From Massilia sp. Leaf139 (GTDB taxonomy: Bacteria > Pseudomonadota > Gammaproteobacteria > Burkholderiales > Burkholderiaceae_D), in the NCBI RefSeq assembly GCF_001424165.1, contig NZ_LMOJ01000027.1, positions 62,001 to 126,000 on the forward strand: DNA of 64,000 bases, written 5' to 3'. Of this stretch, positions 57,566 through 64,000 are shown piece by piece. The position numbers and the translations under genes are program-made. Positions within the stretch are counted from its first letter, which is position 1; each line of letters starts with the position of its first letter. The notes beneath the pieces are model-generated. The model made no database searches, was not told the DNA's origin, and saw nothing but the letters and a program-made list of their open reading frames with translations.

Positions 57566-58588
57566 TCAAATCACCTTGGCGCGGGTCAGGTCGTGGATGT
57601 GCAGGGCGCCGACCAGCACGCCGGCCGCGTCGACCACCAGCATCTGGTTGATGCGGAATTCTTCCATGATCGCCACCGCGTCCACCGCCAGCTGCTCGGG
57701 GTGCACGGTGCGCGCGCCGACGTGCATGACGTCGCGGATGGTGAGGTTCGAGAAATCCTGCACGCGTTCGATCAGGCGGCGCAGGTCGCCGTCGGTGAAC
57801 ACGCCCAGCGGTTTGTAGTCGGGATCGACGACGGCCGTCATGCCCATGCCCTTCTGGCTGATTTCGAGCAGGGCCGCGGTGAGCGCCGTGTCGGGCGTGA
57901 CGGCGGGGATGGCCTCGCCGCTGCGCATGACGTCGCGCACATGGGTCAGCAGGCGCCGGCCCAGGGCCCCGCCCGGATGCGAGCGCGCGAAGTCCTCCTC
58001 GCGGAAACCGCGCACATCGAGCAGCGCCACGGCCAGGGCGTCGCCCATGGCCAGCGTCACGGTGGTGCTGGCCGTCGGCGCCAGGTTCATCGGGCAGGCT
58101 TCCTTGGCCACCGAGATGTCGAGGTGGACGTCGGCGAGCTGCGCCAGGCGCGATTGCGGCTTGCCGGTCATCGCGATCAGGGGCGCGCCCATGCGTTTCA
58201 CGACCGGCAGGATGTCCATCAACTCGGACGATTCGCCGGAATTCGAGATGGCGATGAAGACGTCTTGCGCCGTCACCATGCCGAGGTCGCCGTGGGCGGC
58301 TTCGCCCGGATGCACGAACATGGCCGGGGTGCCGGTCGAGGCCAGGGTCGCGGCGATCTTGCGCGCGATATGGCCGGACTTGCCCATGCCCGAAACCACC
58401 ACGCGGCCAGTGCAGGCGTACAGCACGGCGACGGCGCGTACCAGGCTGTCGTCGGCGTCGAGCCGCGCATGCACGGCTGAAATGGCCTCGGCTTCGATCG
58501 CGAGGGTCTCGCGCGCGAGTTGGAGAACGCGGCGCGACTGGTTCTCGTCAAAACTGTTCAGCATTGTTTTTTCATCGGTTACACTCAT
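57566..58588 (-). CDS. kdsD: Arabinose-5-phosphate isomerase
   Basis: A ~340-residue enzyme converting ribulose-5-phosphate to arabinose-5-phosphate, first in Kdo synthesis. An N-terminal SIS domain (VVSGMGKSGHIARKIAATLASTGTPA and HPGEAAHGDLGMV in order, ISNSGESSEL) is joined to two CBS domains (~205-340: LTHVRDVMRSG and IRDVMHVGARTVHPEQLAVDA). The start may be the ATG giving MSVTDEKT or one eight codons downstream (MLNSF); neither has a strong Shine-Dalgarno. It is divergent from the antiporter gene, sharing a ~95-base gap. Confidence 0.92.
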   Translation of the reverse strand: MSVTDEKTMLNSFDENQSRRVLQLARETLAIEAEAISAVHARLDADDSLVRAVAVLYACTGRVVVSGMGKSGHIARKIAATLASTGTPAMFVHPGEAAHGDLGMVTAQDVFIAISNSGESSELMDILPVVKRMGAPLIAMTGKPQSRLAQLADVHLDISVAKEACPMNLAPTASTTVTLAMGDALAVALLDVRGFREEDFARSHPGGALGRRLLTHVRDVMRSGEAIPAVTPDTALTAALLEISQKGMGMTAVVDPDYKPLGVFTDGDLRRLIERVQDFSNLTIRDVMHVGARTVHPEQLAVDAVAIMEEFRINQMLVVDAAGVLVGALHIHDLTRAKVI

Positions 58589-58683
58589 TCCGGAAGTATA
58601 AACGAATTGAGAAAGCAAAAAACTTGCCAGACGTATCAAACAACGCGCCATCCACAGAAAATGCTTCTTCATTTCTATAACGC

Positions 58684-60663
58684 ATGGCATCCGGCCTCGA
58701 ACTGACCCTGTTGTTGCTTGGCAGCGCCGTGCTCGGCGTCGTTGCTTTCCGCAGCCTGCACTTGCCGCCGATGCTGGGCTACCTGGCCGTCGGCGTGCTG
58801 ATCGGGCCGCACGCCCTCGGGCTGGCGGCCGAGACCCACTCCACGCACGCGCTGGCCGAATTCGGCGTCGTCTTCCTGATGTTCTCGATCGGCCTCGAAT
58901 TCTCGCTGTCGCAACTGCGCGCGATGCGGCGCATCGTGTTCGGGCTCGGGCTGGCGCAGGTGGTGCTGACCATAGTCGCCACCGTGATCGGCGGCTTGCT
59001 GCTGTCGATGTGGGCGCCGCAGCTGCACATCAGCTGGCAGGCCGCGTTCGCGCTGGGGGGCGCGCTGGCGATGTCGTCGACCGCCATCGTGGTGAAACTG
59101 CTGACCGAACGGCTGGAGCTGGAAAGCGAGCATGGACGGCGCATCATCGGCATCCTGCTGTTCCAGGATCTGGCCGTGGTGCCGCTCCTGATCCTGATTC
59201 CGGCGCTGGCGAAAGACCCGGAGAATCTGGTGAAAACCCTGGCCTGGGCCGGCGTCAAGGCGGCGGCGGTGCTGGCGCTGCTGCTGTTCTTCGGCCAGAA
59301 GCTCATGCGCAGCTGGTTCACGCTGGTGGCCAAGCGCCGCTCGCAGGAGCTGTTCATGCTGAACCTGTTATTGGTGACGCTGGGCGCGGCCTGGATCACC
59401 GAGCGCGCCGGCCTGTCGCTCGCCCTGGGCGCCTTTGTCGCTGGCATGCTGATCTCGGAAACCCAGTTCAAGCACCAGGTCGAGGAAGACATCAAGCCCT
59501 TCCGCGACGTGCTGCTGGGCCTGTTCTTCATCACCATCGGCATGCTGCTCAACGTGCAGCTGGTGCTGCAGCACTGGTGGCTGGTGCTGCTCCTGCTGGC
59601 CGTGCCCGTGCTATTGAAATTCGCGCTGATCGCGCTGCTGGCCAAGGCCTTCGGTTCCTCCGACGGCGTGGCGATGCGCACCGGTCTGGCGCTGGCCCAG
59701 GCCGGCGAATTCGGCTTCGTGCTGCTGAACATGGCCTCGGGCTCGAAGCTGATCGATCCCTTCCTGATGCAGCTGGTACTCGCCTCGATGGTGCTGTCGA
59801 TGCTGGTCGCGCCGTTCGTGATCGAGAAGTCGGATCGGATCGTCATGAAGCTCGCCTCCAACGAATGGATGATGCAGTCGCTGCAGCTGACGCAGCTGGC
59901 CAGCCGCACGATGGCCGCGCAAAAGCACGTGATCCTGGCCGGCTTCGGGCGCAGCGGCCAGAGCGTGGCCACCCTGCTCTCCGACGAAAAGCTGCCCTGG
60001 TACGCGCTCGACCTGGATCCGGAGCGGGTGCAGGAGGCGCAGGCGGCCGGTTCCAGCGTCTCCTACGGCGACGCCGGCCGGCGCGAGGCGCTGATCGCGG
60101 CTGGCATCAACCGCGCCAGTGCCTTGGTGATCACCTTCGCCGACACGCGCGCGGCGCTGAAAGTGCTGCACCTGGTGCACGAGCTGGCGCCGTCCTTGCC
60201 GGTGATCGTGCGCAGCCACGACGACAGCGACCTGGAACTGCTGCGCCAGGCCGGGGCGACCGAAGTCGTGCCGGAGGCGCTCGAGAGCAGCCTGATGCTG
60301 GCCTCGCACGCGCTGGTGGTGGTGGGCGTGCCGCTGCGCCGCGTCGTGCACCGCGTGCAGAGCGCGCGCGACGAACGCTACGCCTCGCTGCGCGGCTATT
60401 TTCACGGCGCCAGCGACCTGATCGACGATCCGGAACACACCTATGTGCGCCTGCACTCGGTAGTGCTGGGCGAGGAAGCACAGGCGGTCGGACGGCGCAT
60501 CGACGAACTCGGGCTGGACGAACTGCAGGCTGAAGTGAGCGGCATCCGGCGCGCGCGGATGCGCATCGAACCGGCGCCGGCGACGGTGCTGCAGGCGGGA
60601 GACGTGGTAGTGCTGCGCGGGTCGGGCGATGCGGTGACGCGGGCGGAGGGGCGTTTGTTGTAA
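58684..60663 (+). CDS. CPA2-family cation:proton antiporter, KefB-like, with TrkA domains
   Basis: A 659-residue membrane transporter. About 12 hydrophobic segments fill residues 1-385, with the family blocks LPPMLGYLAVGVLIGP, FLMFSIGLEFSL and ALAQAGEFGFVLL. An RCK/TrkA-N domain follows (VILAGFGRSGQSVATLL, ~415; dinucleotide-binding) and a TrkA-C domain ends the chain. It probably exports potassium or sodium in exchange for protons under redox or electrophile stress, as Kef proteins do; no KefF-like subunit is adjacent. It is divergent from kdsD. Confidence 0.9.
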   Translation: MASGLELTLLLLGSAVLGVVAFRSLHLPPMLGYLAVGVLIGPHALGLAAETHSTHALAEFGVVFLMFSIGLEFSLSQLRAMRRIVFGLGLAQVVLTIVATVIGGLLLSMWAPQLHISWQAAFALGGALAMSSTAIVVKLLTERLELESEHGRRIIGILLFQDLAVVPLLILIPALAKDPENLVKTLAWAGVKAAAVLALLLFFGQKLMRSWFTLVAKRRSQELFMLNLLLVTLGAAWITERAGLSLALGAFVAGMLISETQFKHQVEEDIKPFRDVLLGLFFITIGMLLNVQLVLQHWWLVLLLLAVPVLLKFALIALLAKAFGSSDGVAMRTGLALAQAGEFGFVLLNMASGSKLIDPFLMQLVLASMVLSMLVAPFVIEKSDRIVMKLASNEWMMQSLQLTQLASRTMAAQKHVILAGFGRSGQSVATLLSDEKLPWYALDLDPERVQEAQAAGSSVSYGDAGRREALIAAGINRASALVITFADTRAALKVLHLVHELAPSLPVIVRSHDDSDLELLRQAGATEVVPEALESSLMLASHALVVVGVPLRRVVHRVQSARDERYASLRGYFHGASDLIDDPEHTYVRLHSVVLGEEAQAVGRRIDELGLDELQAEVSGIRRARMRIEPAPATVLQAGDVVVLRGSGDAVTRAEGRLL

Positions 60664-60694
60664 GCGCTGATCGCGCAATGCTTGCCGAAGAAAC

Positions 60695-60729
60695 GTAGGG
60701 TGGACGGCTTCGCCGGCCACGCGTTCAAC
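60695..60729. repeat. Type B repeat, short single copy
   Basis: A 35-base unit begins GTAGGGTGGACGGC and ends CCACGCGTTCAAC; the middle ~30 bases of the long units are absent. It lies between the antiporter and GGEEF genes. Confidence 0.75.
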
Positions 60730-60777
60730 CAGCGTCCGAACAGCCGCGCGGCATGCATGCGGCGTTCCCGGCAAATC

Positions 60778-61899
60778 TCAGCCTGCCATCACCACCCGGT
60801 TGCGCCCGCCTTCCTTGGCCTGGTACAGCGCCGCGTCGGCCGATGCCACCAATTGCTGCGCCACGACTTCGATCGGGTGCTCGCGCGCGCCGTCGTCGAG
60901 GGCGGCGACGCCGATCGACACCGCGACATCCAGGCTCTGCCCGCCCGCCAGGTCGAAGGGTTTATCCGCCACGCCGGCGCGGATGCGGTCGGCGACCATG
61001 GCGGCCGCCTGCAGGTCGGCATTGATCAGGAGGACGACGAATTCCTCGCCGCCGAAGCGCGCCAACGCGTCCGAGACGCGCAATTCCATCTTGATGCGCG
61101 CCGCCACTTCGCGCAGCACGTCGTCGCCGGCCTGGTGGCCGATGCGATCGTTGACCTGCTTGAAATGGTCGACGTCGATGAACATGAAGGAAATCTGGTA
61201 GTGCTGGCGCTGGGCGCGCGCGATTTCCTCGACCAGGCGGCGGTCGATGTAGCGGCGGTTGTAGACGCCGGTCAGCGGATCGGTCAGCCCGATGTACTTC
61301 AGCATCTCGTTGCTGATCACGTTTTCCAGGCAGATCGCGATGATCGAGGCCATGTGCTCGACGAAGTCCGTTCCCAGCGCCGCCGTGAAGCGCTCCGGGT
61401 CGCAGCTGCCCAGGTTCAGGCTGCCGATCAGGCGTTTATTGCGCAGCAGCGGCACCAGCGCCACGCTTTGCAGGCCGGCTGGCGGGTGCGGGAACATTGC
61501 CCCGTGCTCGGCCTTCGTGTACGGCCCCAGGCGCGGACGCGGGCGCTCGCTCGGCTCGAAGCCCAGTTCCACCGCGTGCTCGCAGAACAGCAGGTCGGAC
61601 AGCGCTTCGAAATCCACGCCCAGCTTGTGCATGACCGTATAAATGTCGGCGTCGGTGTCGACCAGCGACAGGGTCACGGCGTCGAGATCGGAAATGACGG
61701 GCAGCAGGCGGAAGATGGTGCCGACCAGCTGCGGGAAATTCGAGGCGCCGACGATCTCCAGGTCGAAGGCCTGGTGCCGCGCCATGATCTCGTGGTTGCG
61801 CTGGGCCTGCTCCATGACATAGCCGATCCGCGCGCGCAGGGCTTCGTTCTCGGCAACGAGGTTGCGCAGGTCGGGCAAGACGGCGTCCGGCTGGTGCAT
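60778..61899 (-). CDS. Diguanylate cyclase with DUF484/GAF-like sensor
   Basis: A 373-residue cytoplasmic protein. The N-terminal ~190 residues look like a GAF-type DUF484 domain, opening VAENEALRARIGYVMEQ and passing through LVDTDADIYTVMHK and LVPLLRNKRLIGSLNLGS. The GGDEF domain (~205-373) has DPLTGVYNRRY, FIDVDHFKQVND, the active variant GGEEF and an RVSD inhibitory site five residues before it. It should therefore make c-di-GMP with product inhibition. The ATG with AAAGGA upstream was taken (MHQPDAV). It is transcribed alone. Confidence 0.92.
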   Translation of the reverse strand: MHQPDAVLPDLRNLVAENEALRARIGYVMEQAQRNHEIMARHQAFDLEIVGASNFPQLVGTIFRLLPVISDLDAVTLSLVDTDADIYTVMHKLGVDFEALSDLLFCEHAVELGFEPSERPRPRLGPYTKAEHGAMFPHPPAGLQSVALVPLLRNKRLIGSLNLGSCDPERFTAALGTDFVEHMASIIAICLENVISNEMLKYIGLTDPLTGVYNRRYIDRRLVEEIARAQRQHYQISFMFIDVDHFKQVNDRIGHQAGDDVLREVAARIKMELRVSDALARFGGEEFVVLLINADLQAAAMVADRIRAGVADKPFDLAGGQSLDVAVSIGVAALDDGAREHPIEVVAQQLVASADAALYQAKEGGRNRVVMAG

Positions 61900-61997
61900 G
61901 GGGATTCCTTTCAGCAATACCCGTTACATTACGTGAGTTTTCGACACTTGAAAACGGGATTGCCGATTTTTTCGCTTTTGAGAACGGCAGCGCTGCC

Positions 61998-62840
61998 TTA
62001 AAACGACAGGCTGGTCTCGAACGCCTGCCCGACGCGCAGGGTGGCGCCGCTGCCCGCGGCTACGATGCAGTTCATGCCGACGCAGACGGCGCCGTCGAGG
62101 ATCGCCTTGGCGCGCCAGGATTGCAGGATGTCGAGCGGGTCGGGGCCGGGAATGCCGGTGGCCTGGTCGATGGCCGGGATCGGGCAGCGCGCGCAGGGCT
62201 TAACGGGCTTGATCACGATGTCGCCGCAGCGCAGCGCTTGCGTATAGTCCTCTTCGAACGGGTCGCTACCCTCGATCACCAGATTCGGGCGGAAGCGATC
62301 CATCGGCAGTGCGGCGCGGCCGGCGGCGCGCATGCGCGCATTGATCTCATCGAGGGCGGCCTGCCCGATCAGCAGCAGCGGATAGGCATCGGCGAAACGC
62401 GCCGCCGAGGGTGCGCCGCCTGTCCACTTTTCGCTCGTCGGCCGCGCCAGTTCCGGCTTGAAGCGCACCAGGCGGCAGGCGGTGGACAGCGCTACTCCGA
62501 ACCAGGCGGCGGCCGCGTCGCCGCAATCGAGGGCGTCCACCAAGTCGTCCCAGATCTGGACGCGCAGCGTCGGGCCGGACGCCTGCGCCAGCGGCAGGCG
62601 CAGCGGCGGCAGGCCAGGCGCGCTGACCATCAAGGCGTCGCCGTCGACGCGCGGCACGAGCGTCGCCATGCGCGGAAATTCGCGCTGGGTCAGGAACTGG
62701 CCCTCGTGCGTGACCAGCATCCATTCGCGGTCGTGCACGCCCTGCGCGGACAGGCCGGAGACGGTGGCAACCGCCTCCTCGACCGGCATGGCGGCGCAGG
62801 ATTTGATCGGATAGAGGATGAGCTGGGAAAGTGTGGCCAT
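61998..62840 (-). CDS. MOSC-domain molybdenum-cofactor protein, YcbX-like
   Basis: A 280-residue protein. The N-terminal MOSC beta-barrel domain (LSQLILYPIKSCAAMPVEEA, residues 4-23, then GVHDREWMLV) is followed by the MOSC core (PMDRFRPNLVIEG, CARCPIPAIDQATG) with the conserved Cys of the family (VKPCARCPI) that binds molybdenum. YcbX-type enzymes reduce N-hydroxylated compounds; electron donors vary. No C-terminal 2Fe-2S domain is present, unlike YcbX of E. coli. The start is the ATG giving MATLSQLI. Confidence 0.87.
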   Translation of the reverse strand: MATLSQLILYPIKSCAAMPVEEAVATVSGLSAQGVHDREWMLVTHEGQFLTQREFPRMATLVPRVDGDALMVSAPGLPPLRLPLAQASGPTLRVQIWDDLVDALDCGDAAAAWFGVALSTACRLVRFKPELARPTSEKWTGGAPSAARFADAYPLLLIGQAALDEINARMRAAGRAALPMDRFRPNLVIEGSDPFEEDYTQALRCGDIVIKPVKPCARCPIPAIDQATGIPGPDPLDILQSWRAKAILDGAVCVGMNCIVAAGSGATLRVGQAFETSLSF

Positions 62841-63066
62841 TGCTGCGTGCCTGGATGTCGGGGCCGACAGTATCGCATCAAATCCTGGGCTTGCCACAGC
62901 CAGGCTCTGGAGCATGCCATCTTGTCATTTCATTTAGGCAAGCTCTTGTCGATGCGATCACCGATCGTTGTTTTACGCTGACACAGTTACCGGATTTATC
63001 GACTCTGTAAGATGTTTCCTACAAGCAGCGCGATAAAATTACTGGCATCTTTTGTTGCCCAAAATC

Positions 63067-64000
63067 ATGAACAATACTTATCGCCTCGTCTGGAACGCCA
63101 CCCTCGGCCTGTGGCAAGCCGCTCCCGAAACCGCAAAAGGGCGAGGCAAATCCAAGTCCACGCGCGCGCTGCGTCCGCTGCTGGCCGGGGCGGCATTGAG
63201 CCTGGCCGCATCCGCCTTCGCTGCGCCGGTGCTGCCGACCGACGGCAATGTGACCGCCGGCACGGGCAGCATCACCCAGACCGGCAACACGACCACGATC
63301 GACCAGGCAAGCTCGAAACTGGCAATCGACTGGCAGGGCTTTTCGATCGGCCAGGGCGGCACCGTCGTCTTCCGCCAGCCATCGGCGAATGCGGTGGCGC
63401 TGAACCGCGTGCTGGGCAGCGACCCGTCCGTCATCCAGGGCGCCCTGCGCGCCAACGGCCAGGTCTTCCTGCTTAATCCAAACGGCGTGCTGTTTTCGCC
63501 TGGCGCCCAGGTCGATACCGGCGGCCTGCTGGCCTCGACGCTGGACATGAAGACCGGCGACTTCCTCGACGGCCGCTACCTGCTCGAAGGCGCCAGCGCC
63601 AATGCCGTCGTCAACCAGGGTGCTTTGCGCGCCGCCCACGGCGGCAGCGTGGCGCTGGTAGCGGCGCAGGTGACGAACACGGGCAGCATCGACGCACCGG
63701 CGGGCGGCGTGGCGCTGGGCGCCGCGTCCCAGGTGCTGGTCGACCTGGGCGGCCCGGTCAAGCTGCAATTGCAGAAGGCGGCCGTCGACACCCTGGTCGA
63801 GAACGGCGGCGCCATTCGCGCCGACGGCGGCACGGTGCTGCTCACGGCCAAGGCAGCTTCGGAGCTGGCCGGCAGCGCGATCAACCAGAGCGGCACCATC
63901 CGCGCGCAGACGCTCGCCACCGGCGAGAGGGGCGAAATCCTGCTGCTGGGCGACATGCGCTCGGGCACCCTGGACGTGGGCGGCACGCTCGACGCCAGCG
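63067..64000 (+). CDS. Two-partner-secretion exoprotein (filamentous haemagglutinin-like), 5' part
   Basis: About 311 codons are visible and the frame runs off the right edge. The N-terminus is an extended signal peptide region: MNNTYRLVWNATLGLWQA with AKGRGKS, then a hydrophobic signal (LLAGAALSLAASAFA). The TPS domain follows, with SIGQGGTVVFRQPSANAVALNR, the hallmark NPNG in FLLNPNGVLFSPGA, and beta-helix repeats ending at the window edge. Such proteins are exported by a TpsB partner and act as adhesins or toxins. A partner and the functional C-terminus lie outside. No promoter is obvious in the 226-base upstream gap. Confidence 0.9.
   Translation, partial: MNNTYRLVWNATLGLWQAAPETAKGRGKSKSTRALRPLLAGAALSLAASAFAAPVLPTDGNVTAGTGSITQTGNTTTIDQASSKLAIDWQGFSIGQGGTVVFRQPSANAVALNRVLGSDPSVIQGALRANGQVFLLNPNGVLFSPGAQVDTGGLLASTLDMKTGDFLDGRYLLEGASANAVVNQGALRAAHGGSVALVAAQVTNTGSIDAPAGGVALGAASQVLVDLGGPVKLQLQKAAVDTLVENGGAIRADGGTVLLTAKAASELAGSAINQSGTIRAQTLATGERGEILLLGDMRSGTLDVGGTLDAS

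Overview
The window is GC-rich, densely coded chromosomal DNA of a betaproteobacterium. I infer the family Oxalobacteraceae and something close to Massilia. This rests on gene content and order (fmdB-DUF502-aspS-nudB, ubiE-Tim44-ubiJ-ubiB, ptsN-hprK-rapZ, kdsD-kdsC-lptC-lptA-lptB-rpoN-hpf, a DUF3683/FAD/Fe-S fusion, EpsC-type serine acetyltransferase), not on a database search. I see no rRNA, tRNA, CRISPR array, prophage or transposase gene. Most of the window is core metabolism and signalling; the accessory material is mainly intergenic repeats.

Layout. 1-10 kb: 3' part of a tRNA-wobble enzyme (MnmC-like), tag glycosylase, an exported DUF4142 protein, a PAS-GGDEF-EAL c-di-GMP protein, a small tail-anchored protein, an MHYT-type hybrid kinase and an exported HAF/PKD protein with a possible Pho box upstream. 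10-18 kb: a minus-strand fatty-acid oxidation operon (TetR regulator, acyl-CoA dehydrogenase, HAD-hydratase fusion, thiolase, enoyl-CoA hydratase). 18-24 kb: a ybhP-clsB-hslR operon, a DUF2442 gene beside a low-GC non-coding stretch, epsC, a DUF1176 protein and an FMN-binding PPOX protein. 24-28 kb: fmdB-DUF502-aspS-nudB, then an intergenic region with a candidate small RNA and mobile-like repeats. 28-33 kb: ubiquinone genes ubiE, ubiJ and ubiB with a Tim44-like protein between ubiE and ubiJ, plus a thiopurine methyltransferase-like gene.

33-46 kb: a hybrid kinase, an M13 metallopeptidase next to a LytS/LytR pair, a cold-shock gene, DUF971 and HIT genes, the 1335-residue FAD/Fe-S oxidoreductase, a GFA protein and a YqaA-family membrane protein. 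46-52 kb: ilvA, queF, then ptsN-hprK-rapZ on the plus strand. 52-58.6 kb: minus-strand LPS export and Kdo synthesis genes running into rpoN and hpf, with a 3-hydroxyisobutyryl-CoA hydrolase-like gene beyond. 58.7-64 kb: a KefB-like antiporter, a GGEEF diguanylate cyclase, a MOSC protein and the start of a large two-partner-secretion exoprotein cut by the window edge.

The signals most worth following are a promoter-to-terminator small RNA candidate at about 27.8-27.95 kb, two families of interspersed inverted-repeat elements sharing a GTAGGGTGG terminus, paired copies of one family flanking queF-ptsN-hprK-rapZ in a way that suggests a segment inversion, and a 75-bp duplication carrying perfect palindromes at the end of hprK.
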